Part shown: positions 1-7,011 of the stretch, in pieces
How the letters are laid out: each line of letters starts with the position of its first letter
How positions within the stretch are numbered: the stretch's first letter is position 1
Assembly: GCA_902776365.1 (NCBI GenBank)
Contig: CACYPU010000001.1
Coordinates: 62,001-126,000 of the forward strand
Origin: an uncultured Bacteroidota bacterium
Lineage (GTDB): Bacteria > Bacteroidota > Bacteroidia > Bacteroidales > P3
Reading direction: 5' to 3'
DNA: 64,000 nucleotides
Translations under genes and position numbers: made by a program
The notes under the pieces: model-generated
Database searches by the model: none
The model's input: the letters and a program-made list of their open reading frames with translations, nothing else
What the model was told of the DNA's origin: nothing

Positions 1-45
1 ATAATTTTTTTTCAAAAAAAATCTTTCCGTTTCAAAAAATAGTTG

Positions 46-53
46 TATTTTTG
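46..53 (+). promoter_or_regulatory. Bacteroidales -7 promoter box for HU
   Basis: TATTTTTG matches the TAnnTTTG -7 element of the Bacteroidetes primary sigma factor. It lies about 60 bases before the HU start codon, so the transcript would have a leader of roughly 55 bases. The -33 element is weak. Confidence 0.55.
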
Positions 54-113
54 CACTCCGATTTTTGGTTGAAAAACAGACAATAAGATTAACAATTAAA
101 AATAATTAGAGAA

Positions 114-398
114 ATGACAAAGGCAGAAATCGTAGCTGAAATAGCTCAGAAAACCGGTATCGAGAAGGTCGCCATCCAGGCCACCGTCGAGGAGTTTATG
201 ACCGTTATCAAAGAGAGCCTCTCCGAGGGCGAAAATGTGTACCTGCGTGGCTTCGGCAGCTTCATCGTGAAGAAACGCGCTGAGAAGACTGGCCGCAACA
301 TCAGCAAGAACACCACCATCATCATCCCCGCTCACAACATCCCCGCTTTCAAGCCCGCCAAGACTTTCATGCAGGATGTGAAAAAGAAAGTGAAATAA
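114..398 (+). CDS. HU-family nucleoid DNA-binding protein
   Basis: This 94-residue protein has the normal length and pattern of HU/IHF proteins: a helical N-terminal dimerisation half, the GFGSF signature at residues 46-50, then the basic beta-arm KKRAEKTGRN leading to IPAHNIPAFKP (71-81). The family binds DNA as a dimer in the minor groove, bends it and compacts the nucleoid. At the arm tip the usual intercalating proline (RNPxTG) is replaced by Ile-Ser (RNISKNT); I infer that bending may differ from E. coli HU. It follows a clear promoter and is 23 bases upstream of a tiny basic ribosomal-type protein gene. There is no Shine-Dalgarno sequence, as expected for Bacteroidetes. Family assignment is secure; which HU paralogue it is cannot be said. 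Confidence 0.95.
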   Translation: MTKAEIVAEIAQKTGIEKVAIQATVEEFMTVIKESLSEGENVYLRGFGSFIVKKRAEKTGRNISKNTTIIIPAHNIPAFKPAKTFMQDVKKKVK

Positions 399-421
399 TC
401 AAGTATTAAACTTCATCAACT

Positions 422-511
422 ATGCCTAACGGAAAAAAGCATAAACGCCACAAAATGTCTACGCACAAGCGTAAAAAACGCCTGCGCAAGAATAGGCATA
501 AGAAGAAATAA
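422..511 (+). CDS. 29-residue AURKAIP1/COX24 (bS22-like) ribosomal small protein
   Basis: The ORF encodes 29 residues, MPNGKKHKRHKMSTHKRK followed by KRLRKNRHKKK, almost entirely Lys, Arg and His. The spacing of KRHKM..HKRKKRLRKNRHKK matches the AURKAIP1/COX24 C-terminal domain, found in mitochondrial mS38 and in the tiny bacterial ribosomal protein bS22. Small proteins of this type are very common in Bacteroidetes. The probable role is as a small ribosomal subunit protein embedded in rRNA. It sits 23 bases after HU and is followed by a strong hairpin, so the two probably share a transcript. The assignment rests on motif resemblance and size. Confidence 0.75.
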   Translation: MPNGKKHKRHKMSTHKRKKRLRKNRHKKK

Positions 512-542
512 ATAGGTTTTATTTATATCTTCTGAAAATTCT

Positions 543-589
543 AAAACAAATTACACGCTACCTGTAAAGGTTAGCATGTAATTTGTTTT
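543..589 (+). terminator. Strong hairpin terminator after the HU / small-protein unit
   Basis: A perfect 13-base inverted repeat (AAAACAAATTACA / TGTAATTTGTTTT) encloses a 21-base loop and is followed by TTATAA. It lies between the tiny basic gene and the RNase G start. The A-rich left arm and T-rich right arm fit an intrinsic terminator, possibly working in both directions. Confidence 0.75.
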
Positions 590-611
590 ATTATAACACT
601 AAGCAGTACTA

Positions 612-2168
612 ATGGATAAAGAACTAGTTATATCATCCTCCGACGAGGGCGTGCAGATAGCGCTGCTGGAAGACAAGCGTCTGGTGGAGCTCCACAAGGA
701 GAAGACCACCGGCCAGTTCGCCGTGGGCGACATCTTCTTCGGCAAGGTGCAGAAAATCATGCAGGGCCTCAACGCCGCCTTCGTCGACATCGGCGGCGAC
801 AAGGAGGGCTTCATGCACTACCTCGACCTCGGCCCCGATTACAACTCCGTCGACAAATACCTTCGCCTCGCCATGAACGGCGACCGCAACGCCGCCACCC
901 TCGAGAACTTCAAGATAGAACCCATCCTCGCCAAGGTGGGCAACATGGGCGAAGCCCTCAAGGTGGGCCAGCCCGTCCTGGTGCAGGTCACCAAGGAACC
1001 CATCTCCACCAAAGGCCCCAAGGTGACGGGCGACATCTCCATCGCCGGCCGCTATTTGGTGCTCACCCCTTTCTGCGACAAGGTATCCGTCTCGCAGAAA
1101 ATCAAGCAGAACGCCGAACGCAGCCGCCTTCGCCGCCTCGTGAAGAGCATCTGCCCGCAGAACTTCGGCGTCATCGTCCGCACCGTGGCCGAAGGCCGCA
1201 CTGTGGCCGACCTCGACGCCGACCTGCGCCACCTCCTCGACGCCTGGACACAGATGACCGAGAAGCTCAAGCGCGTCAGCGCCCCCTGCAAGGTGCATGC
1301 CGAGCTGGGCACCACCTCGGCACTCCTGCGCGACGTCCTCACCGACGACTTCGCCACCATCTATGTCGACAATGCCGACCTCTATGCCGAAGTGCGCCAG
1401 TTCCTCAAAAGCCTCGAACCCGGCAAGGAGGACATCGTCAAGCACTACAAGATGGAGACCCCCATCTTCGACCAGTTCGGCATCTCGCGCGACATCCGCC
1501 GTGCCTTCGGCAAGATTGTCACCATCCGCTCCGGCGTCTACCTCTACATCGAGCACACCGAGGCCATGCATGTCATCGACGTCAACAGCGGCAACCATAT
1601 CAAGGCCGGCACCGGCCAGGAGGACACCGCCCTGCAGGTCAACATCGAGAGCGCCATCGAGATTGCACGCCAGCTGAGACTCAGGGACATGGGCGGCATT
1701 GTCATCGTCGACTTCGTGGACATGAACAAGGCCGAGAACCGCAAGAAACTCTTCGACGTGATGACCGAGGAGATGCGGCGCGACAAGGCACGCCACACCA
1801 TCCTGCCCCTCAGCAAGTTCGGCCTCATGCAAATCACGCGCCAGCGCGTGCGCCCCGCTATGGAGGTCGACGTCCAGGAGAAATGCCCCTTCTGCGACGG
1901 CACTGGCACCATCAAGTCCTCCCTCGTGGTCATCGACGAGATAGAGTCCAGCCTCAAATACCTCCTCGCTTCCGCCAACGAGAAGCGCCTCACCCTCATC
2001 ACCCACCCCTACGTCCACGCCTACCTCACCCAGGGCGGCTGGTTCAAGAGCCTCCGCTCCCAGTGGCGCCGCAAGTACCACATACGCCTCGACATGCAGC
2101 CGTCGGAGAAATACAGCCTCCTCGACTTCAAATTCTTCCATTCCAACGGAGATGAGATACAAATGTAA
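612..2168 (+). CDS. rng: Ribonuclease E/G family endoribonuclease
   Basis: The 518-residue protein has the RNase G architecture without the long RNase E tail. An S1-like RNA-binding region lies at about residues 35-130 (AVGDIFFGKVQKIM, AAFVDIGGDKEGFMH). The DNase I-like catalytic region carries the metal-binding aspartates in IDVNSGNH (near 323) and GGIVIVDFVDM (near 366), followed by the zinc-link CPFCDGTG near 424. These enzymes cut single-stranded AU-rich RNA and mature 16S rRNA and mRNA ends. The gene stands after a terminator and overlaps the lysozyme gene by 17 bases in another frame. A 509-residue antisense ORF over it is a shadow. Confidence in the family is very high. Confidence 0.96.
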   Translation: MDKELVISSSDEGVQIALLEDKRLVELHKEKTTGQFAVGDIFFGKVQKIMQGLNAAFVDIGGDKEGFMHYLDLGPDYNSVDKYLRLAMNGDRNAATLENFKIEPILAKVGNMGEALKVGQPVLVQVTKEPISTKGPKVTGDISIAGRYLVLTPFCDKVSVSQKIKQNAERSRLRRLVKSICPQNFGVIVRTVAEGRTVADLDADLRHLLDAWTQMTEKLKRVSAPCKVHAELGTTSALLRDVLTDDFATIYVDNADLYAEVRQFLKSLEPGKEDIVKHYKMETPIFDQFGISRDIRRAFGKIVTIRSGVYLYIEHTEAMHVIDVNSGNHIKAGTGQEDTALQVNIESAIEIARQLRLRDMGGIVIVDFVDMNKAENRKKLFDVMTEEMRRDKARHTILPLSKFGLMQITRQRVRPAMEVDVQEKCPFCDGTGTIKSSLVVIDEIESSLKYLLASANEKRLTLITHPYVHAYLTQGGWFKSLRSQWRRKYHIRLDMQPSEKYSLLDFKFFHSNGDEIQM

Positions 2169-2925
2169 AATAGGAAGTGCGGAGGAGTGCAGGGGAGTGC
2201 AGGGGAGTGCAGGACAATGGCACCGCTTTCGCTATTGTCTCGCACTCCTTGCACTCCTTGCACTCCCGGCACTCCCCTTGCATGCGCAGTCGCACACCCG
2301 TGGCATCGACGTCTCCCGCTTCCAGGGCACCATCAACTGGACCAAGGTGGCCGCCGACAGCAACGTCAATGTCAAGTTCGTCTATATCAAGGCCACCGAG
2401 GGTACCTCGATGCGCGACCCCAACTACAAGACCAACATCACCAAGGCCCGCAAGGCAGGGCTCCTTGCCGGCTTCTACCACGTCTACAGCCCCAAGACCA
2501 CGGCCTACAAGCAGATGGCCAATATCCGCAAGGTCGTCAAGAAAAAAGAGCTCGACCTCATCCCCGTCCTCGACATCGAGGGCAAATACTCCGACGGCCT
2601 CTACATGGAGCGTGTCGACAAGCTACTCGAGCTGATGGAGAAGGAATACGGCGTCAAACCCATGATTTACACCAGCGAGCACTGCTACAAGCAGCACTTC
2701 AGCGGCAAGAAATACGCCAAGTACCACATCTTCATCGCCAAATACAGCGGCGGCGCCCCCACCGTCCGCCACACCCTCTGGCAGTACACCGAGAAAGGCA
2801 CTGTCAAAGGGGTCCCCGTCCGCGTCGACATCAGCAAATTCAACCGCCGCCACGCCCTCAGCGACATCAAAATGCCTCGCCCCAAGAAGAAAAAAGAAGA
2901 GAAGAAAGAGGAGCCAATACAATAG
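2152..2925 (+). CDS. Secreted glycoside hydrolase family 25 lysozyme
   Basis: This 257-residue GH25 muramidase has the N-terminal strand GIDVSRFQGTINW, YIKATEGT, AGFYHVY, the catalytic Asp/Glu pair in LIPVLDIEGK, FIAKYSGG and WQYTEKG. It would cut peptidoglycan between MurNAc and GlcNAc outside the inner membrane. Residues 28-46 (YCLALLALLALPALPLHAQ) form a signal peptide whose hydrophobic core is encoded by a GCACTCCTT tandem repeat. The N-region before it is unusually long and contains EECRGVQGSAG from the complementary repeat. The start at 2152 lies inside the RNase G 3' end; a later GTG start within the repeat cannot be excluded. The C-terminus ends in a Lys/Glu-rich tail. Confidence 0.88.
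   Translation: MRYKCKIGSAEECRGVQGSAGQWHRFRYCLALLALLALPALPLHAQSHTRGIDVSRFQGTINWTKVAADSNVNVKFVYIKATEGTSMRDPNYKTNITKARKAGLLAGFYHVYSPKTTAYKQMANIRKVVKKKELDLIPVLDIEGKYSDGLYMERVDKLLELMEKEYGVKPMIYTSEHCYKQHFSGKKYAKYHIFIAKYSGGAPTVRHTLWQYTEKGTVKGVPVRVDISKFNRRHALSDIKMPRPKKKKEEKKEEPIQ
2184..2276 (+). repeat. Inverted pair of GAGTGCAGG tandem repeats inside the lysozyme gene
   Basis: Three copies of GAGTGCAGG lie at 2184-2213. The complementary array with GCACTCC units lies at 2242-2276. The two arms could pair into a long hairpin. Both arms are translated: the first as EECRGVQGSAG, the second as the hydrophobic core of the signal peptide. A related G-rich array lies inside the gene at 25,186. Confidence 0.85.
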
Positions 2926-2948
2926 TTTTCGAACCATAACCTGTGTGA

Positions 2949-2983
2949 CGGAGGTGCGTATGCACGTATCTCCGGGCTTTTTT
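2949..2983 (+). terminator. Intrinsic terminator after the lysozyme gene
   Basis: CGGAG and CTCCG flank an inner GTGC/GCAC stem, and the hairpin is followed by GGGCTTTTTT. It lies just downstream of the lysozyme stop codon. Confidence 0.75.
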
Positions 2984-3002
2984 GTTGCCATCAAGTCAAC
3001 CA

Positions 3003-3093
3003 TTTGTACGTTATTTGTACGATACTTGTACGATACTTGTACGATAATTCATCGTACAAATAACGGACAAATAACGTACAACAATCGTACAAG
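3003..3093. repeat. Palindromic array of TTGTACGATAC-type repeats
   Basis: About 90 bases consist of degenerate units of TTGTACG(A/T)TA. The left half carries the motif and the right half its complement (ATCGTACAAATAACG), so the array forms a large imperfect inverted repeat centred near 3050. It holds no gene and lies between the lysozyme terminator and the kamD promoter. Confidence 0.8.
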
Positions 3094-3162
3094 TGGACTG
3101 GTGTATGTCGAGTGTGTGGCGGCGGTTTGAAAATATTTTTTTGCAGGTTGTATTTTTTTTCG

Positions 3163-3170
3163 TATCTTTG
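3163..3170 (+). promoter_or_regulatory. Bacteroidales -7 promoter box for kamD
   Basis: TATCTTTG followed by CATTTT is a textbook -7 element. A TTG at 3141-3143 lies 19 bases upstream as the -33 element. The kamD start codon is about 48 bases downstream. Confidence 0.75.
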
Positions 3171-3218
3171 CATTTTGAATTATAATGTAAAAACGATAAA
3201 CAAAATAATACAACAACA

Positions 3219-4775
3219 ATGCAGAAAAGTAAAGTAGGACTTGATTTTAACGAGGTTGAGCATGCGCGTTCGGTGGCTCGCAACATCGCCGGACAGGTGC
3301 AGGATTTCGTGGAAGACTACACCACGGTGGCTGTGGAGCGCACGCTGTGCCGCTTCCTCGGCATCGACGGCATCGACGCCAACGAGGTGCCCATGCCCAA
3401 CGTGGTGGTGGAGCACCTGAAAGCGAACGGCGTCCTCGGCGAGGGCGTGATGTTCTATGTGGGCAACGCTATGGTAGAGACCGGCAAGAGCCCGCAGGAG
3501 ATTGCCGAGGCCATCGCCGCCGACACTCTCGACATCACCAAGCTGCCGGTGCATCCGAAGACCGACATCGACAAGGCCCTGGAGCCTGTCATCAACGCCA
3601 CCATCGAGAAGGTGCGCGGCAACCGCTTGCGCCGCGAGAAGTACATCGAGACCATCGGCGAGGGCAGCAAGCCCTACCTCTATATCATCGTGGCCACGGG
3701 CAACATCTACGAGGATGTCGTCCAGGCTCAGGCCGGTGCCCGTCAGGGTGCCGACATCATTGCCGTGATTCGCACCACGGGTCAGTCGCTCCTCGACTAT
3801 GTGCCCTATGGCGCCACCACCGAGGGTTTCGGCGGCACCTTCGCCACCCAGGAGAACTTCCGCATCATGCGCAAGGCTCTCGACGAGGTGGGCGAGGAGG
3901 TGGGCCGTTATATCCGCCTCTGCAACTACTGCTCGGGTCTCTGCATGCCGGAGATTGCCGCCATGGGCGCCCTCGAAGGCCTCGACGTGATGCTCAACGA
4001 TGCCCTCTATGGCATTTTGTTCCGCGACATCAATATGCAGCGCACGCTGATTGACCAGTATATGAGCCGCATCATCAACGGCTTCGCCGGCGTCATCATC
4101 AATACCGGCGAGGACAACTACCTGACCACCGCCGACGCCTACGAAGAGGCCCACACGGTGTTGGCGTCGGACCTCATCAACGAGCAGCTGGCCCTCATGG
4201 CTGGCCTGCCCGAGGAGCAGATGGGCCTCGGCCACGCTTTCGAGATGGACCCCATGCTCGAGAACGGCTTCCTCTACGAGCTGGCACAGGCCCAGATGAT
4301 TCGTGAGATTTTCCCCAAGGCCCCGCTGAAATACATGCCGCCGACCAAGTTCATGACCGGCAATATCTTCCGCGGCCACATCCAGGATGCTCTCTTCAAC
4401 ATCATCGGCCAGTGGACGCACCAGGGCCTGCAGCTGCTGGGTATGCCCACCGAGGCTATCCACACTCCCTTCATGAGCGACCGCTACCTCTCCATCGAGA
4501 ACGCCAAGTATATCTTCAACAACATGAAGGATATCGGCGAGGAGGTGGAGTTCAAGGAGGGCGGCATCATCAAGAGCCGCGCCCAGAAGGTGCTGCACGA
4601 CGCCACGCACCTGCTCGAGACCATGGAGAGCGAAGGTCTCTTCACCGCCTTGGAGAAGGGCATCTTTGCCAACGTGAAGCGCCCGAAGAACGGCGGCAAG
4701 GGCCTCGACGGCGTGACGCTGAAAGGCGAGCACTATTTTAACCCGTTTGTTGAACTTATGAAAGGAAAAAAATGA
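3219..4775 (+). CDS. kamD: Lysine 5,6-aminomutase alpha subunit
   Basis: The 518-residue protein matches the full-length TIM-barrel alpha subunit of adenosylcobalamin- and PLP-dependent lysine 5,6-aminomutase. With KamE it moves the terminal amino group of beta-lysine (or D-lysine) to the neighbouring carbon, an early step in lysine fermentation to acetate and butyrate. Recognisable segments are IATGNIYEDVVQAQAGARQGADIIAV (split in two here: the GNIYED and GARQGAD blocks), IRTTGQSLLDYVP, TTEGFGGTFATQENF and YCSGLCMPEIA. It has its own promoter, and a repeat-filled gap of 111 bases separates it from kamE. The other lysine genes (kamA, kdd, kce, kal) are not in the window. Assignment is very secure. 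Confidence 0.95.
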   Translation: MQKSKVGLDFNEVEHARSVARNIAGQVQDFVEDYTTVAVERTLCRFLGIDGIDANEVPMPNVVVEHLKANGVLGEGVMFYVGNAMVETGKSPQEIAEAIAADTLDITKLPVHPKTDIDKALEPVINATIEKVRGNRLRREKYIETIGEGSKPYLYIIVATGNIYEDVVQAQAGARQGADIIAVIRTTGQSLLDYVPYGATTEGFGGTFATQENFRIMRKALDEVGEEVGRYIRLCNYCSGLCMPEIAAMGALEGLDVMLNDALYGILFRDINMQRTLIDQYMSRIINGFAGVIINTGEDNYLTTADAYEEAHTVLASDLINEQLALMAGLPEEQMGLGHAFEMDPMLENGFLYELAQAQMIREIFPKAPLKYMPPTKFMTGNIFRGHIQDALFNIIGQWTHQGLQLLGMPTEAIHTPFMSDRYLSIENAKYIFNNMKDIGEEVEFKEGGIIKSRAQKVLHDATHLLETMESEGLFTALEKGIFANVKRPKNGGKGLDGVTLKGEHYFNPFVELMKGKK

Positions 4776-4880
4776 GTAAAGGGTTGAAAAGGTTTAAAAG
4801 GTTATAAGGGTTTAAGAGGTGCGAGCACCTACGACCAGTGACCTTTTAAACTTTAAAACCTTTAAAACCTTTAAAACAAA
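4776..4880. repeat. Inverted array of GGTTTAAAAGG-type repeats between kamD and kamE
   Basis: The gap begins with AAGGGTT, AAGGTTT, AAAGGTT and AAGGGTTT units and ends with the complementary CCTTTAAAA units, so the whole spacer can fold back on itself. It could act as an attenuator or RNA-stability element between the two subunit genes; that is inference. Confidence 0.8.
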
Positions 4881-4886
4881 AGAGAA

Positions 4887-5675
4887 ATGAGCGAAGGATT
4901 GTATTCGATGGAGGCTAAGGATTACGACAAAACCCTAGACCTCACCAAGATAAAGCCATACGGCGACACGATGAACGACGGCAAGGTGCAGCTGAGTTTC
5001 ACTCTGCCGGTGCCTGCGGGCGCAGAGGCCGAGGAGGCCGCCAAGCAGTTGCTCAAGAAGATGGGCTTCGAGAATCCTCTGGTGGTCTACCAGAAGGAAC
5101 TCACCGAAGGCTTCTGCTTCATGAACTGCTACGGCTCGCTGACGCACACCGTGGATTACACGAGCATCCACGTGCCCAAGGTGGAATCGACCACGATGGA
5201 CATGCACGAGTGCGACGACTATATCCGCGAGCATATCGGCCGCAAGATTGTCATCGTCGGTGCCTCGACGGGTACCGACGCCCACACCGTGGGTATCGAC
5301 GCCATCATGAACATGAAGGGCTATGCCGGCCATTACGGTCTGGAGCGCTACGACATGATTGAGGCCTACAACCTCGGCAGCCAGGTGCCCAACGAGGAGT
5401 TCATCGCCAAGGGCATCGAACTCCACGCCGACGCCCTCATCGTCAGCCAGACGGTGACGCAGAAGGATGTGCACATCAAGAACCTCACCGAGCTGGTCGA
5501 GATGCTCGAGGCCGAGGGTTTGCGCGACAAGGTCATCCTCATCTGCGGCGGTCCGCGTATCAGCCACGAGCTGGCCAAGGAGCTGGGCTACGACGCCGGC
5601 TTCGGCCCCAACACCTATGCCGACGACGAGGCCTCGTATATCGCACAGGAGATGGTGAATCGTGGGTGGAAATGA
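4887..5675 (+). CDS. kamE: Lysine 5,6-aminomutase beta subunit, B12- and PLP-binding
   Basis: The 262-residue protein has the cobalamin-binding motif DxHxxG as TDAHTVG, with the lower-ligand histidine at residue 133 and the PLP-binding lysine at 144 (NMKGYAGHYG). These are the same numbers as in the characterised clostridial enzyme. The Rossmann-like B12 domain continues to VILICGGPRISHELAKELGYDAGFG. It forms a heterotetramer with KamD in the cytoplasm. It lies 111 bases after kamD and 34 bases before the CoA-transferase gene, in one orientation. Nothing suggests degeneration. Confidence 0.95.
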   Translation: MSEGLYSMEAKDYDKTLDLTKIKPYGDTMNDGKVQLSFTLPVPAGAEAEEAAKQLLKKMGFENPLVVYQKELTEGFCFMNCYGSLTHTVDYTSIHVPKVESTTMDMHECDDYIREHIGRKIVIVGASTGTDAHTVGIDAIMNMKGYAGHYGLERYDMIEAYNLGSQVPNEEFIAKGIELHADALIVSQTVTQKDVHIKNLTELVEMLEAEGLRDKVILICGGPRISHELAKELGYDAGFGPNTYADDEASYIAQEMVNRGWK

Positions 5676-5709
5676 TAACGAAAAAAGTAAAACTAAAAAA
5701 TAACTAACA

Positions 5710-6369
5710 ATGGAAAAAGAACAGATTAAACCCTTTATCGCCAAGCGCGCGGCTCAGGAGTTGCACGACGGCGATGTCGTCAACCTTGGTATCGGTCTGC
5801 CGACCTTGATCCCCAACTTCCTGCCCGAGGGCGTGCACGTCATCCTGCAGAGCGAGAACGGTATGATTGGCATGGGTCCCACCCCCGAAGAGGGTAAGGA
5901 AGACCCCTGGTTCATCAATGCCGGCGGCGGATTCATCACCCATGTGCCCGGTGCTTCGACCTTCGACAGCGCCACTTCGTTCGGCATCATCCGCGGCGGC
6001 CATGTGGACGTCAGCGTCCTGGGTGCCATGCAGGTGGATGAGGAAGGAGACCTGGCCAACTGGATGATTCCTGGCAAGAAGACCCCCGGTATGGGCGGCG
6101 CTATGGACCTCCTGGTGGGTGCCAAGAAGGTGATTCTTGCTATGGAGCACACCGCCAAGGGCAACCCCAAGATTCTGAAGAAATGCACCCTGCCACTCAC
6201 CGCCAAAGGCCAGGTGAATATGATTATCACCGAGATGGGTGTGATGGAAATCACTCCCAAGGGTATCGTGCTGACCGAAATCAACCCCGAGTTCACCGTC
6301 GAGCAGGTGCAGGCCGCCACTGAGGCCACCCTTATCATCAGTGAGAACTTGAAAAAGATGAATGCTTAA
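5710..6369 (+). CDS. atoA: 3-oxoacid / acetoacetate CoA-transferase beta subunit
   Basis: The 219-residue protein is a class I CoA-transferase small subunit: NLGIGLPTLIP at 25-35 and the catalytic glutamate E49 in QSENG, followed by GMGPTP and INAGGGFITHVPGA. In lysine fermentation such an enzyme moves CoA between acetoacetate and butyryl-CoA or acetyl-CoA, which fits its place behind kamDE. The partner alpha subunit (atoD), normally adjacent, is absent here: the next gene is an outer-membrane protein and the previous one is kamE. The alpha subunit must therefore be encoded elsewhere. The stop codon overlaps the next start by one base (TAATG). Confidence 0.92.
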   Translation: MEKEQIKPFIAKRAAQELHDGDVVNLGIGLPTLIPNFLPEGVHVILQSENGMIGMGPTPEEGKEDPWFINAGGGFITHVPGASTFDSATSFGIIRGGHVDVSVLGAMQVDEEGDLANWMIPGKKTPGMGGAMDLLVGAKKVILAMEHTAKGNPKILKKCTLPLTAKGQVNMIITEMGVMEITPKGIVLTEINPEFTVEQVQAATEATLIISENLKKMNA

Positions 6370-6974
6370 TGAAGAAAACAATCATCGCTGCTGTCGCGCT
6401 GCTGTGCCTTTGTGGCACAGCAGTCGCCCAGCGGCATATCGAATTCCGCTGGCACGGCCTTTATTGTGTGGGCGATGCCAGTATCGCTTTCAACGTGAAC
6501 CGCTCTGTTAGCGATGCGTCGGGTATCGGCGACACCGTGCTCGGTTTCATGCCCTCGTTCTCTGCTGGCTATCAGTTCCGCAAGGAAGCTGCTGTGGGTC
6601 TAGGCTTCAGCTACTTGGCCGATTCCAAGGGCGCTTTCACCCAGATGCCCATCTTTGTCGAGCTCCGCAGCCATTTCATGCGCAGCCAGTGGACGCCTTA
6701 CACCGTGTTGCAGATAGGCTATTCCCTGCCTCTCGGCAAATCCAGCGAACCCCCTTCGACCAAAATCGAGGAGGGTGGTCTCTATTTTGGACTTGAGGCG
6801 GGAGCACGTTATGCTTTCAGCCGTTCTGTCGCCGTGGGTCTGCATGCTGGCTACAAGCTGCTGTACTCCAATAAAGTACAGCGCACGGACGCTCTCGGCA
6901 ATCCCATTTTGAGTGAGTCGGTGGCATTGAGCATGATCAATCTTGGCGTCTCGTTCTATCTGAGTGGAGATTGA
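6369..6974 (+). CDS. Secreted outer-membrane beta-barrel protein, unknown function
   Basis: A signal peptide (MKKTIIAAVALLCLCGTAVAQ) precedes about 180 residues of alternating hydrophobic and aromatic strands with glycines (GYQFRKEAAVGLGFSYL, YTVLQIGYSLPLG, GLYFGLEAGARYAF, VAVGLHAGYKLLYS). The protein ends in INLGVSFYLSGD. This pattern is typical of small Bacteroidetes porin-like barrels of about eight strands. The start codon overlaps the atoA stop (TAATG), so the two are probably translationally coupled despite unrelated roles. I do not recognise a specific family. Confidence 0.75.
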   Translation: MKKTIIAAVALLCLCGTAVAQRHIEFRWHGLYCVGDASIAFNVNRSVSDASGIGDTVLGFMPSFSAGYQFRKEAAVGLGFSYLADSKGAFTQMPIFVELRSHFMRSQWTPYTVLQIGYSLPLGKSSEPPSTKIEEGGLYFGLEAGARYAFSRSVAVGLHAGYKLLYSNKVQRTDALGNPILSESVALSMINLGVSFYLSGD

Positions 6975-7008
6975 GAATGTGTTAATGCGTTAATGTGTTA
7001 ATGCGTCA
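6974..7008. repeat. AATGTGTTAATGCG short tandem repeat
   Basis: The spacer consists of GAATGTGTTAATGCGTTAATGTGTTAATGCG-like units (written here in overlapping pieces of AATGTGTT and AATGCGTT). The same family recurs at 27,550 and 42,387. It abuts the start of the next gene. Confidence 0.8.
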
Positions 7009-7011
7009 GTG

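Noticed and set aside
633-2162. A 509-residue ORF antisense to RNase G
   Set aside because: It is a low-complexity Val/Asp/Glu/Leu translation caused by the GC-rich third-position bias of rng. It has no domain and no promoter.
3180-4733. A 517-residue ORF antisense to kamD
   Set aside because: Same mirror effect of codon bias; the KamD reading is an unmistakable full-length enzyme.
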